A model generated the notes under the pieces. That model was given only the letters and a program-made list of their open reading frames with translations, was not told where the DNA came from and searched no databases. DNA of 48,207 bases, from positions 1-48,207 of the forward strand of contig NZ_JADYVD010000055.1 of the NCBI RefSeq assembly GCF_020193575.1, given 5' to 3'. Numbering within the stretch: position 1 is the stretch's first letter; each line of letters opens with the position of its first letter. The position numbers and the translations under genes were made by a program. Shown here in pieces: positions 7,890 through 15,812 of this stretch. Source of the stretch: Ensifer sp. IC4062. GTDB taxonomy: Bacteria; Pseudomonadota; Alphaproteobacteria; Rhizobiales; Rhizobiaceae.

Positions 7890-8915
7890 ATGAGTGACAC
7901 GCCGACAAAACGATTCCGTCAATCCGACATCGCCGCCCGCGCCGGGGTTTCGGTCTCCACCGTCTCGCGCGTTCTCGCGAACGAGCCCGGCATCAGCGAA
8001 GACGTCCGCCGACAGATCCTCAAGGTTGCGAGCGACCTCGGCTATCCGGTGAAGGTCGGCGCCAAGAGCGGCCCCGGGACCTTGGCGCTAATCGCGAGCA
8101 ACGGCGTCACGGGAGTGTTGAGCATTTTCTACGAGGGTATTGTCGAGGGCTTGCGCTCCGAGGCGGCCCTCCAGGGCATTCCCTTTGACATTCGTCTCGT
8201 CAGCGAGGCGAAGGCCACGCCCGAGACTGTCCGGGACCTAATGGAATCCGTCGGCGCGCAAGGGCTGTTCCTGGTCGGCATCGACCCCGGTGACGCGCTC
8301 AACGCATGGTTGATCGAAAACCGCACGCCCGTGATACTCGTCAACGGCACCGACCCTCGACTGCGCTTTGACGGTGTCTCGCCGTCGAACTTCTTCGGCG
8401 CCTATGCCGCGACGCAGCGGCTTATCGACGCCGGCCACCGCCGCATCCTTCATCTGACCGGATCCCATCGGCAGACGATCCATGAGCGCATACGCGGTTT
8501 CGAAACGGCCGTCGCTTCGGCTGGAGGCGAGGCGCGTGTCATCCGCTTGCCGTTTGAGACCAATGCGAGCGTTGAGGCACATGCGGCGACACTCGCCGCG
8601 CTCAAGCAGGATCCCGGTTTCTCGGCGGCATTCTGCATGAACGACTTTGTCGCCGTAGGCGTTCTGGAAGCAGTGACGGAGCTCGGCCTTAAGGTGCCCA
8701 AGGATTTTGCCATCGTTGGCTTCGACGACCTCCCCTGCGCCGAGATGGCCAGCCCACGTCTGGCTACGATGCGCGTCGATCGCTTGGCCCTCGGCCGCGA
8801 GGCGGTCAGCATGATGCATTTCCGCTTCCGTCATCCGGAAGCCCCCGCCCGGCACGTGTCCCACGCCGTCATCCCGGTACATGGCGGCACACTAGATAAA
8901 GGACAGCGCTCATGA
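7890..8915 (+). CDS. LacI-family transcriptional regulator
   Basis: A 341-residue regulator. Residues about 10-35 (SDIAARAGVSVSTVSRVLA) form the canonical LacI helix-turn-helix, followed by the hinge and a periplasmic-binding-like sensor domain ending in the conserved IVGFDDLPCAEMASP block. The ATG at 7890 is preferred because the frame upstream is operator DNA. Its stop overlaps the next gene's start as ATGA, so it is the first gene of a four-gene operon and probably autoregulated through the operator cluster just upstream. Effector unknown. Confidence 0.88.
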   Translation: MSDTPTKRFRQSDIAARAGVSVSTVSRVLANEPGISEDVRRQILKVASDLGYPVKVGAKSGPGTLALIASNGVTGVLSIFYEGIVEGLRSEAALQGIPFDIRLVSEAKATPETVRDLMESVGAQGLFLVGIDPGDALNAWLIENRTPVILVNGTDPRLRFDGVSPSNFFGAYAATQRLIDAGHRRILHLTGSHRQTIHERIRGFETAVASAGGEARVIRLPFETNASVEAHAATLAALKQDPGFSAAFCMNDFVAVGVLEAVTELGLKVPKDFAIVGFDDLPCAEMASPRLATMRVDRLALGREAVSMMHFRFRHPEAPARHVSHAVIPVHGGTLDKGQRS

Positions 8916-10765
8916 CCTATGATCCTGCCACCGCCAATCCGCTCGGCTCCAATCCGCTGGCAACGCGCAGTGACATGCAGCGCGCCCTAGTCGATCTCTT
9001 CAATCCGCTGCTGCCATACTTTTCCGAGGGAAACGCCCGCGTTCGCCTCGACGCCGCCGCTGGTCATTTCGACCGTGCCGCCGCTGATCTCGAAGGTTTC
9101 GCAAGGCCCCTCTGGGGCCTCGCGCCTTTCGGCGCCGGCGGGGGCCACTTCGCCCACTGGGACCGTTATGCGGACGGGATCGCCAACGGCACCGACCCGA
9201 ACCACCCGGAATACTGGGGCGCCGTAAACGGTCGCGACCAGCGCATGGTCGAGCTCGCCGCCCTCGGCTTCGCGTTAGCCCTGGTGCCGGAAAAAATTTG
9301 GGATCCGCTGAACCTTCGGGCGAAAGACAATCTCGTCGCTTATCTCATCCACGCCCGACAGTTCGACTATGCCGACAACAACTGGAAGTTCTTCCGCATA
9401 TTCGTCGACGTTGCACTCGATCGTCTCGGCATCGAATACGACCGCAGCCTGACTGAACAGTATCTCACCGAACTCGAGGGCTTCTACATTGCGGATGGCT
9501 GGTATCGCGATGGCAATGTCCGGCGCGTCGACCACTACATCCCCTTTGCCATGCACTTCTACGGGCTGATCTATTCGCGGCTCGTCGACGATGATTATGC
9601 AAAGCGCTACCGCGAGCGCGCCCTCGCCTTTGCCGAGGATTTCCGGCACTGGTTCGGGCAGGACGGCGCCACCCTCCCCTTCGGCCGCAGTCTCACCTAT
9701 CGTTTCGCCTGCGCAGGCTTCTGGTCGGCACTCGCCTTCGCCGATCTCGAGGCGCTGCCCTGGGGCGAGATCAAAGGCCTTTGCCTTCGCCACCTCAGAT
9801 GGTGGGCGGACAAGCCGATGACCCACCGCGACGGCGTGCTGTCGATCGGCTACGGCTATCCGAACCTCCTGATGTCGGAAAACTACAATTCGGCGGGTTC
9901 ACCCTATTGGGCGCTGAAGGCGTTCCTGCCGCTTGCAATCGGCGAAGACCACCCGTTCTGGACAAGCCCGGAAACACCTCCGGAGCCGCTCGACGAGACG
10001 ATCCCCCTTCGTCATCCGGGCATGGTGATGATGCCTTGCAAGGGCGACGTGGTCGCGCTTTCTTCCGGACAGGAAAACCGGCAGATGCGGTTCGGTTCGG
10101 AGAAATACGCGAAATTTGCCTATTCGACGCGGTACGGCTTCAGCGTCGAGAGCGACGAACGGGCTTTTGCCGGCGGCGCCTTCGATTCCATGCTGGCCTT
10201 CAGCGACGACGGCATTCACTACCGGGTGCGCGAGAGCAACGACGAGGTCCGTCTGGCCGGCACTGTTCTCTATTCGAAATGGTCGCCCTGGCCGGACGTC
10301 GTGGTCGAAACCTGGCTGCTGCCGTCAGCGCCGTGGCATGTGCGGGTGCATCGGGTCACGACACCGAGAGCGCTCGAGACCGCCGAGGGCGGTTTCGCCA
10401 TCGCCAGACGCGACTTCGAGGCTGACACGCTTTTCTCGGCGCCCGGCGCGGCCCATGCCATAGGTGCCGAGGATTTTAGCGGGATCTGCGATCTCGGCTC
10501 GTCTGTTGCGCGCGAGGGCCTGGCTCAGAAGGCTCCGCCAAATACCAATCTGATCTCCGCAAAGACGCTGGTGCCGCAACTGCGCGCCACCATACCCGCC
10601 GGCGAGACCATTCTGTGCTGTGCTGTGCTGGCCGTTCGCGACACCTCCGCCGTTTCAGGTGAGTGGACGAGGCCGCCGGCCGCCCCCGACATTGAGGCGT
10701 TGCGTGTCCTCGCGGCGCAAGGCGAAAGCGTGAGCGCAATGGCCGCGCCCGGACGAATGCCATGA
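8912..10765 (+). CDS. DUF2264 protein
   Basis: A 617-residue soluble protein without a signal peptide. It matches DUF2264 proteins in its aromatic-rich N-terminal half (for example FARPLWGLAPF, HWDRYADGIANGTDP, ARQFDYADNNWKFFR, DGWYRDG), which looks like an alpha/alpha-toroid of glycosidase type, followed by a beta-rich C-terminal half. The family has no assigned reaction that I know; it tends to occur beside polysaccharide or uronate catabolism genes. Start and stop overlap the neighbours by four bases (ATGA at 8912 and 10762), indicating translational coupling with the LacI regulator and the dehydrogenase. A cytoplasmic hydrolase acting on an imported oligosaccharide is a reasonable guess only. 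Confidence 0.8.
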   Translation: MTYDPATANPLGSNPLATRSDMQRALVDLFNPLLPYFSEGNARVRLDAAAGHFDRAAADLEGFARPLWGLAPFGAGGGHFAHWDRYADGIANGTDPNHPEYWGAVNGRDQRMVELAALGFALALVPEKIWDPLNLRAKDNLVAYLIHARQFDYADNNWKFFRIFVDVALDRLGIEYDRSLTEQYLTELEGFYIADGWYRDGNVRRVDHYIPFAMHFYGLIYSRLVDDDYAKRYRERALAFAEDFRHWFGQDGATLPFGRSLTYRFACAGFWSALAFADLEALPWGEIKGLCLRHLRWWADKPMTHRDGVLSIGYGYPNLLMSENYNSAGSPYWALKAFLPLAIGEDHPFWTSPETPPEPLDETIPLRHPGMVMMPCKGDVVALSSGQENRQMRFGSEKYAKFAYSTRYGFSVESDERAFAGGAFDSMLAFSDDGIHYRVRESNDEVRLAGTVLYSKWSPWPDVVVETWLLPSAPWHVRVHRVTTPRALETAEGGFAIARRDFEADTLFSAPGAAHAIGAEDFSGICDLGSSVAREGLAQKAPPNTNLISAKTLVPQLRATIPAGETILCCAVLAVRDTSAVSGEWTRPPAAPDIEALRVLAAQGESVSAMAAPGRMP

Positions 10766-11772
10766 CGCGCCCCGCAATTGCCTTTGCGATGCAGCCGGAA
10801 AGGACGCGGTACGTCCTCACACCAGAACTTCTTTTGAGGTTCGACAGTCTCGGCCGCGTTCTGGATCAACGGCCGATGACAGAGTTCAGTGATGACCGGG
10901 CAAATCGGCTGCTGGCTGAAACGGAAATCCTGGTCACCGGATGGGGTGCCCCGCTGTTCGACAGAGCGGCGCTTGCCGCGGCACCGCGTCTTCGCCTCGT
11001 CGTGCACGCGGCCGGAACGGTTAAGGGGCTGATCGATGATTGCGTCTTCGATGCAGGCGTGGCCGTCAGCCATGCGGCGGAGGCCAATGCCGTGCCGGTC
11101 GCCGAGTTCACACTTGCGGCGATCATTTTTGCCGGCAAGCAGGTGTTTCGGTTCCGCGATCTCTACACGGCCGACCGGGACCGCAAGCGCACCTATCTCC
11201 TGCAGGGGCAGCCGATTGGAAACTATCGCCGGACAATCGGGATCGTAGGCGCATCGAAGATCGGCAGGCGGGTGATCGAGCTTCTTCGTCCATTCGACTA
11301 TCAGGTGCTGCTTTACGATCCGCTGGTCGGGCAGGATGCCGCTTCCGCCCTCAATGTCGAGCAGGTCGATCTCGACACTCTGATGGCGCGCGCGGATATC
11401 GTATCGCTGCATGCACCGTCGCTCCCCGAGACCCGGCACATGATCGACGCGCGGCGGCTCTCGCTCATGAAGGCCGGCGCAACGCTGATCAACACGGCGC
11501 GAGGCGCGCTCGTGGACGAAGCCGCGCTTATCGAGAAGCTGCAGACCGGCACGATCAATGCCATCATCGACGTCACTCATCCCGAAGTGCCGGAACGAGA
11601 TTCACCGTTCTATGATCTGACGAACGTATTCCTGACCCCACACATCGCCGGCGCTGTCGGCCTCGAACGGACGCGCCTTGGCGAGATGGCGGCCGATGAG
11701 GTCGCCCGGTTTATCGAAGGCAGGCCGCTGCTTTACGAGATCCGCAAGCGCGATCTGGAGCGCATGGCATGA
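10762..11772 (+). CDS. D-2-hydroxyacid dehydrogenase family protein
   Basis: A 336-residue NAD(P)-dependent dehydrogenase of the D-isomer 2-hydroxyacid family (phosphoglycerate, glyoxylate and hydroxypyruvate reductase relatives). The cofactor loop is GIVGASKIGRRV (about 155-166). The catalytic Arg lies in NTARGALVDE and the catalytic His in TPHIAGAVG. It is embedded in the LacI/DUF2264 operon with ATGA overlaps on both sides, so its substrate is probably a 2-keto or 2-hydroxy acid from the sugar degraded there. Confidence 0.83.
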   Translation: MTRPAIAFAMQPERTRYVLTPELLLRFDSLGRVLDQRPMTEFSDDRANRLLAETEILVTGWGAPLFDRAALAAAPRLRLVVHAAGTVKGLIDDCVFDAGVAVSHAAEANAVPVAEFTLAAIIFAGKQVFRFRDLYTADRDRKRTYLLQGQPIGNYRRTIGIVGASKIGRRVIELLRPFDYQVLLYDPLVGQDAASALNVEQVDLDTLMARADIVSLHAPSLPETRHMIDARRLSLMKAGATLINTARGALVDEAALIEKLQTGTINAIIDVTHPEVPERDSPFYDLTNVFLTPHIAGAVGLERTRLGEMAADEVARFIEGRPLLYEIRKRDLERMA

Positions 11773-12539
11773 GCAAGTTCGAACCCGGGCTCTGCACGGT
11801 CACTTTCCGCAGCCTGTCCGCGGACCGGATCGTGGAGCTGGCGGCGGAGGCCGGGCTTGCGGCGATCGAATGGGCGGGGGACGCCCATGTCCCCCCGGGG
11901 GACGAGCCGCTTGCCAAGCACGTCGGGCGTCTCTCAGAAGATGCGGGCCTGGCAAGGTCCTATGGTTCCTACGTTGCGCCGCCCACCGATGACCTTGCCG
12001 TGTTCCAGCGCGCGCTCGACAGTGCGGTTGCACTCGGAGCTTCGAATATCCGCATCTGGCCCGGCACGCGCCAGCGCGATTCCAGGGACTACAGCGCCGA
12101 TGAACGACGCGCCGCGGCAGCGGCAATCCGCGACATGGGTACGGAAGCGGCGCGGCATGGCGTCACCGTGTCGCTGGAATATCACCCGCAGTCTTTGACG
12201 GATGAGACCGATTCGGCGCGGCGCCTGATCGATGCGATCGCGCACGAGAATGTCTATATCTATTGGCAGCCACGGCCCGGGCTTCCGCTTGATGAAGCTC
12301 TAGCCGAGATCCGTCAAGTCGGCCGGCACATTTCGCATCTTCATGTTTTCGCCTGGGATGGCGATCGCAACCGCTTTCTACTGAAGTCAGCGTCCGATTA
12401 CTGGCGGACGGTTGTCGCCGCCATGCCCGCATCTCGCTGGACGGGGCGGCGGTTTGCCATGCTGGAATTCGTGGCAAACGACGACCCGGCGGCATTCTTC
12501 GAAGACGCCGCAACGCTCAAGCAAATTCTCGAAGGGTAA
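11769..12539 (+). CDS. Sugar phosphate isomerase/epimerase-like TIM barrel
   Basis: A 256-residue protein of the xylose-isomerase-like TIM-barrel superfamily. Expected metal-site features are visible: Glu/His in SLEYHPQSLTDE, HLHVFAWDGD and Glu in AMLEFVANDD near the C terminus. Members isomerise or epimerise sugars or keto acids (hydroxypyruvate isomerase, tagatose and inosose enzymes). It is the last gene of the LacI operon; its ATG overlaps the dehydrogenase stop. Function beyond the superfamily is unknown. Confidence 0.78.
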   Translation: MSKFEPGLCTVTFRSLSADRIVELAAEAGLAAIEWAGDAHVPPGDEPLAKHVGRLSEDAGLARSYGSYVAPPTDDLAVFQRALDSAVALGASNIRIWPGTRQRDSRDYSADERRAAAAAIRDMGTEAARHGVTVSLEYHPQSLTDETDSARRLIDAIAHENVYIYWQPRPGLPLDEALAEIRQVGRHISHLHVFAWDGDRNRFLLKSASDYWRTVVAAMPASRWTGRRFAMLEFVANDDPAAFFEDAATLKQILEG

Positions 12540-12636
12540 GGGCGTCCCGAGGCGACAGCGCCGAAGCTGCTTTCCCGACACGACTCCGCAGGCTCGGCGG
12601 GTCGGTCGGCCGTGTGGGGTCGGGTCCGGGCCGATG

Positions 12637-12662
12637 GGAACTTCTTTCCCAGCTGGAGTGTT
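12637..12662 (+). promoter_or_regulatory. EcfG-type promoter, GGAAC-N17-TGTT
   Basis: GGAAC at 12637-12641 and TGTT at 12659-12662, 33 bp before the iron-permease-like start. Matches the general-stress sigma consensus of alphaproteobacteria. Confidence 0.5.
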
Positions 12663-12694
12663 ATCGGTATCAAAATCACCGGCGGACATCACGA

Positions 12695-13132
12695 ATGTCT
12701 CAAAAGATCAATGCGTTCAACAAATTCTCGACTGCTGTTGCCGAATATTCCGGTCGGCCCGTTACCTTCGTACTGGCATTAGCCGCGATCGTCGTGTGGG
12801 GTATCAGCGGACCACTCTTCGGATTTTCCGAAACTTGGCAACTAGTCGTGAACACAGCCACGACGATAGTGACCTTCCTCATGGTCTTCGTTCTCCAGAA
12901 TTCCCAAAACCGCGACAGCAAAGCGGTCCAGGCAAAACTCGACGAACTCATCCTCACGAGCGCGGCCGAGAACGAATACGTCGGCATCGAAGAGCTCGAT
13001 GAGGGAGAGCTGAAGCGCATCACCGAGATCCTCAGAGAGCACGCTCGAAGTGAAGATGATCGCGCCCTGCATGAAAAGATGTCACGAGCAACCGAACGGC
13101 AGCCCGCGGGAAAGGCGTCACGACAGGGATGA
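12695..13132 (+). CDS. Low-affinity iron permease family membrane protein
   Basis: A 145-residue protein resembling the Iron_permease family (PF04120): a short N-terminal helix, two membrane segments (about 20-42 and 50-70), then the signature MVFVLQNSQNRDSKAVQAKLDELI and an acidic cytoplasmic tail. Despite the name, transport of iron is not established for most bacterial members. An EcfG-type promoter 33 bp upstream places it in the stress regulon. The ATG was chosen by the family's length and the promoter position. Confidence 0.82.
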   Translation: MSQKINAFNKFSTAVAEYSGRPVTFVLALAAIVVWGISGPLFGFSETWQLVVNTATTIVTFLMVFVLQNSQNRDSKAVQAKLDELILTSAAENEYVGIEELDEGELKRITEILREHARSEDDRALHEKMSRATERQPAGKASRQG

Positions 13133-13156
13133 CGGTCGCGCACCTGTGGCTTCGCG

Positions 13157-13181
13157 GGAACCAAACGCCAGCGAAGCCGTT
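13157..13181 (+). promoter_or_regulatory. EcfG-type promoter, GGAAC-N16-CGTT
   Basis: Exact -35 GGAAC (13157-13161) and -10 CGTT (13178-13181), 36 bp before the 124-residue stress protein gene; likely also serves the SDR gene 3 bp downstream of that gene. Confidence 0.75.
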
Positions 13182-13216
13182 TGCGTAGGCGAATATAGTT
13201 GCCAGGAGGGTCACGC

Positions 13217-13591
13217 ATGCATCTCGTTGGAACACAAGTCATCCCGGAGCAGGGCGGTCGGTCGGGCTTCACCGTCGAATTCGTCGGCGAAGGCGGAGAG
13301 ATCGTTTCGGTTTCGATGCGTAACGACGCATCGCGGAGCCTCAACCGGTTGAACGCGGTCGAAAGAGCCAAGACGGTTATGCTGGAACTCGCACGTTCGG
13401 ACACCGACACCCTGAACAGCGGTGCGGGAGCGGAAGACAAGGTGAAGGCCGCACGAAGTGCACGCGGCGCCAAGGATACGGACGAGATGGAGCGCCAGCT
13501 CGATGAGGGCCTGGAGGACACTTTTCCGGCCAGCGATCCCGTCTCCATCACAACATCGACCATCCCCACAGACCGCGCGAAGAAGCACTAG
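13217..13591 (+). CDS. Small stress-associated protein with C-terminal TFPASDP motif
   Basis: A 124-residue hydrophilic protein. The N-terminal 70 residues are a compact beta-type segment; the C terminus has the run RQLDEGLEDTFPASDPVS, a motif recurring at the ends of small rhizobial proteins of unknown function. The ATG at 13217 has an AGGAGGG site 7 bp upstream. It sits behind a perfect EcfG-type promoter and is followed after 3 bp by an SDR gene. No function can be assigned. Confidence 0.75.
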   Translation: MHLVGTQVIPEQGGRSGFTVEFVGEGGEIVSVSMRNDASRSLNRLNAVERAKTVMLELARSDTDTLNSGAGAEDKVKAARSARGAKDTDEMERQLDEGLEDTFPASDPVSITTSTIPTDRAKKH

Positions 13592-13594
13592 GCC

Positions 13595-14374
13595 ATGACG
13601 GACCGATCGTCTGTCGCCCTGGTCACAGGCGCGGGATCCGGCATCGGCCGCGCCACCGCGCTTGCGCTTGCCGCCGACGGAATGAAGGTCGGCCTGCTCG
13701 GCCGCACCCGCCCGCCGCTTGAAGATTGCGCCTCGACGATTGGCGCCGCCGGCGGCGAAGCATTGGTGCTCGAAGCCGATGTCGCGGATGAGCTTGCGAT
13801 GCGAAACGCGGTGAAGACGCTTGTCCGCGAATTCGAGCATCTCGATGTCGTCGTCGTCAATGCCGGCATCAACGGCGTCTGGGCGCCAATCGACGACTTG
13901 AAGCCGCTCGAATGGGACAAGACCATTGCCGTCAATCTGCGCGGGACGTTTCTGACGCTGCACACGACGGTTCCCTATCTCAAGGAAAACGGCGGCTCGA
14001 TCGTCGTTGTGTCATCTATCAACGGTACACGGACGTTCACCACACCCGGCGCAACCGCATACGCCGCCACCAAGGCGGCGCAGGTGGCGATGGTCCAGCA
14101 ACTCGCCCTCGAACTGGCCAAGCACCACATTCGCGTGAATGCGGTATGCCCAGGAGAGATCGAGACGCAGATCGACGAGAGCACCAGCCTGCGCCATGCG
14201 GAGGAAACGGCGATACCGGTAGAGTGGCCGGACGGCCAAGTCCCGATCACGGGCGGCACCCCCGGCCGTAGCGAGGATGTTGCGGAAGTCATCCGCTTCC
14301 TGGTTTCCGATGCCGCGCGACACGTCACTGGCAGCCCCATCTGGATCGACGGGGGCCAGGGTCTGTTGAGATGA
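13595..14374 (+). CDS. Short-chain dehydrogenase/reductase
   Basis: A 259-residue classical SDR. The nucleotide-binding motif is TGAGSGIG (residues 11-18), with NAG in VVVNAGING, catalytic Ser in VSSING and Tyr-Ala-Ala-Thr-Lys as the YxxxK pair. The C-terminal GSPIWIDGGQ strand is typical. It is co-transcribed with the preceding stress protein. Substrate unknown; the cytoplasmic oxidoreductase role is a family inference. Confidence 0.88.
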   Translation: MTDRSSVALVTGAGSGIGRATALALAADGMKVGLLGRTRPPLEDCASTIGAAGGEALVLEADVADELAMRNAVKTLVREFEHLDVVVVNAGINGVWAPIDDLKPLEWDKTIAVNLRGTFLTLHTTVPYLKENGGSIVVVSSINGTRTFTTPGATAYAATKAAQVAMVQQLALELAKHHIRVNAVCPGEIETQIDESTSLRHAEETAIPVEWPDGQVPITGGTPGRSEDVAEVIRFLVSDAARHVTGSPIWIDGGQGLLR

Positions 14375-14377
14375 GGG

Positions 14378-14575
14378 CTAATGGCCCTTGGTCTTACCCG
14401 CGTCCGACAGCTTGCCGCGATGCGGATCTTTCAGGTTTTCGCCGACTGCGTCCCTGTCGCGCTCGGGATCATCCTTGGCGGGGAGATAGCCCCTCGGCTT
14501 CGTCTCCTTCGGCCCTTCCCAGCGCGGCGACTGTTCTGTTGTGCCAGGTGCACCTGTTTTCGGTGTTTTCATCAT
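14378..14575 (-). CDS. Small hydrophilic protein, 65 residues
   Basis: Charged, Pro/Lys/Gly-rich and probably disordered (PKTGAPGTTEQSPRWEGPKE and following). Two adjacent ATG codons (14575, 14572) follow a GGAGAGC site. It ends 3 bp from the convergent SDR gene. A GGAAC/GGTT pair upstream (about 14602-14624) has only 14 bp between the elements, two short of the EcfG consensus, so its promoter is unclear. No recognised family. Confidence 0.6.
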   Translation of the reverse strand: MMKTPKTGAPGTTEQSPRWEGPKETKPRGYLPAKDDPERDRDAVGENLKDPHRGKLSDAGKTKGH

Positions 14576-14657
14576 TGCTCTCCAAGAATATCTCTGAGAC
14601 GAACCTCGGGCGGCAAATCGTTCCGAGCTTCCAAACTCACCGCGCCGGCTACTTAGT

Positions 14658-14690
14658 AAAAAAGGGCTCCACCAAGAGTGATGGAGCCCG
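14658..14690 (-). terminator. Rho-independent terminator
   Basis: Eight-base-pair GC-rich stem (14664-14671 with 14682-14689), 10-nt loop, and six T on the minus strand (14658-14663). Confidence 0.75.
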
Positions 14691-14763
14691 ATCTGCACTG
14701 TTGTCTGGGATCGCGCGGATCCGTAGGGGCTTGCGGAGAGGGGACTTGTTCCACGCGGTCCGA
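14658..14763 (-). ncRNA. Candidate stress-controlled small RNA of about 106 nt
   Basis: Between the stop of the 82-residue membrane protein (14828) and the next start (14575) lies an EcfG-type promoter on the minus strand (14770-14794). About 75 nt downstream is a strong rho-independent terminator: stem GGGCTCCA/TGGAGCCC (14664-14689) followed by six T on the minus strand. The stretch between has no convincing reading frame; the only open frame begins with a GTG upstream of the expected RNA start. The 5' end is estimated from the promoter. Confidence 0.55.
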
Positions 14764-14769
14764 CAGGTA

Positions 14770-14794
14770 AACCGGATGCGCGACGATTTGTTCC
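14770..14794 (-). promoter_or_regulatory. EcfG-type promoter, GGAAC-N16-GGTT
   Basis: Minus-strand GGAAC at 14790-14794 and GGTT at 14770-14773. It stands downstream of the stop of the preceding gene, with a terminator about 80 bp ahead, so it appears to drive a stand-alone short transcript. Confidence 0.6.
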
Positions 14795-14827
14795 CGGTTG
14801 GTCCGAGAAAGCTTGCGCGATCTATAT

Positions 14828-15076
14828 TTACCACGACCAGAACCGCTCGCCGCGTGAGGGAGCGGTCGATGTGCTGCCCATGACGTAGCCTGCCACGAAT
14901 GCCAAGGCCGCGACCAGAAACAGAGTGCTACTGAGCGCCGCCGGATGTTCGCGGGCAGTGCCGGCGACCACCGCTGCCTCGTCGCGAACGTAGCGCGCGG
15001 CGTCCTGTGTCCTCGTTTTTAGATCGGGTTCGGCCGGCTTGCCGGTGAACCCGGCTTTCAGCGTCCTCGGTGCCAT
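14828..15076 (-). CDS. Small single-pass membrane protein, 82 residues
   Basis: Charged N-terminal half (KTRTQDAARYVRDEAA), a hydrophobic segment at about residues 47-66 (LSSTLFLVAALAFVAGYVMG) and a short basic tail. This layout resembles DUF883/ElaB-like inner-membrane proteins. The ATG at 15076 has a GAGGAGC site. It begins 11 bp after the 80-residue gene upstream, so both share the EcfG-type promoter at 15359. Function unknown. Confidence 0.7.
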   Translation of the reverse strand: MAPRTLKAGFTGKPAEPDLKTRTQDAARYVRDEAAVVAGTAREHPAALSSTLFLVAALAFVAGYVMGSTSTAPSRGERFWSW

Positions 15077-15087
15077 CGTTTCGCTCC

Positions 15088-15330
15088 TCATTCCTGGTCT
15101 TTCATGCCCGGAGTCGGAAAGCGTTGATCGGCGTCCTCGAGATCGGACTCGACGAGATAACCATCTCTCTTTTGCCGGACAGCCTCCCGCAGGGCGCGAT
15201 GGCTTGCGAGATCATCCGGCTCGACAGGCTGCGTTTTCGAGCGCGGATGCAGATCGCTATCCTTCTCGATCGGTCTCTGTCCGGCCGGATTGTCCGGGGC
15301 CCCCTTGCGCCGTTTTTCCTTCGTTTTCAC
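15088..15330 (-). CDS. Small hydrophilic protein, 80 residues
   Basis: A highly charged protein (MKTKEKRRKGAPDNPAGQ and following) without hydrophobic segments, probably disordered. The AGGAGG site is 6 bp before the ATG. A perfect EcfG-type promoter lies 29 bp upstream. First gene of a two-gene unit with the membrane protein downstream. No known family recognised. Confidence 0.7.
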   Translation of the reverse strand: MKTKEKRRKGAPDNPAGQRPIEKDSDLHPRSKTQPVEPDDLASHRALREAVRQKRDGYLVESDLEDADQRFPTPGMKDQE

Positions 15331-15358
15331 CTTTTCCTCCTGGCGTTCCTAGTGAGTG

Positions 15359-15383
15359 AACGTAAGGCGGGATAGGAAGTTCC
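15359..15383 (-). promoter_or_regulatory. EcfG-type promoter, GGAAC-N16-CGTT
   Basis: Minus-strand GGAAC at 15379-15383 and CGTT at 15359-15362; the -10 element is 29 bp from the ATG at 15330. Confidence 0.78.
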
Positions 15384-15414
15384 CGGCTGAAGCCTCTCGG
15401 GCAATCCTGAACGA

Positions 15415-15546
15415 TCAATCGGTTGTAGCGGGAAGGCGCGTACCACCTTCCTCGGCAGGACGGCGGTCGGCGGTGTCGTAGATCAGCAAGGCGAGAGCCG
15501 CCGCCATCAGAAAGATAATCCCAATGAGAATTGTGCGCGGTTTCAT
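15415..15546 (-). CDS. 43-residue membrane peptide
   Basis: A very short gene. The peptide starts MKPRTILIGIIFLMAAALAL, giving one membrane segment (about 5-22), and ends in a short polar tail (DTADRRPAEEGG). Support comes from an EcfG-type promoter with its -10 element 25 bp before the ATG and from the isolated position between two stress genes. The ribosome site is weak (GGAC). Function unknown. Confidence 0.6.
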   Translation of the reverse strand: MKPRTILIGIIFLMAAALALLIYDTADRRPAEEGGTRLPATTD

Positions 15547-15570
15547 TCCAAGTCGTCCCGTCAGCGATCA

Positions 15571-15596
15571 AACGCCGCCCGGGCGTCATCGGTTCC
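15571..15596 (-). promoter_or_regulatory. EcfG-type promoter, GGAAC-N17-CGTT
   Basis: Minus-strand GGAAC at 15592-15596 and CGTT at 15571-15574, directed at the 43-residue membrane peptide. Confidence 0.68.
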
Positions 15597-15633
15597 TACG
15601 AACCACGGGGACGCCCAAGCGCGGAATGCATCC

Positions 15634-15658
15634 GGAACAAAGTGTCCTGCCGTCGGTT
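15634..15658 (+). promoter_or_regulatory. EcfG-type promoter, GGAAC-N16-GGTT
   Basis: GGAAC at 15634-15638 and GGTT at 15655-15658, pointing to the SDR gene at 15813. The dispersed repeat copy B lies between the promoter and the gene, giving an unusually long leader of about 145 nt. Confidence 0.55.
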
Positions 15659-15667
15659 AGGCCGATT

Positions 15668-15757
15668 GCATGATTCCTCAGTCGATTGGAAATCATGCAG
15701 CGATTCAAAGCGCTACAGCGACATTTGCGCGTCTCAAAAGACGCCCGGCGCTGTAGG
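15668..15757 (+). repeat. Dispersed intergenic repeat, copy B
   Basis: Same family as 1538-1640. It keeps AATCATGCAG, the TTCAAAG block, TTTGCGCGTCT and CGGCGCTGTAG, but the leading palindrome is shortened. It sits inside the predicted leader of the SDR gene at 15813. Confidence 0.7.
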
Positions 15758-15812
15758 CCATACGCTGGCGGAGCTGCGAATGCCCGCCTCATCAGATACG
15801 GAGTTTTTGGAA

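Noticed and set aside
14602..14624. GGAAC ... GGTT pair before the 65-residue gene
   Set aside because: Spacing is 14 bp, two short of every other EcfG-type site in the window.
14649..14834. 61-codon minus-strand frame overlapping the candidate small RNA
   Set aside because: GTG start without ribosome site; it begins upstream of the predicted RNA start and crosses the terminator.
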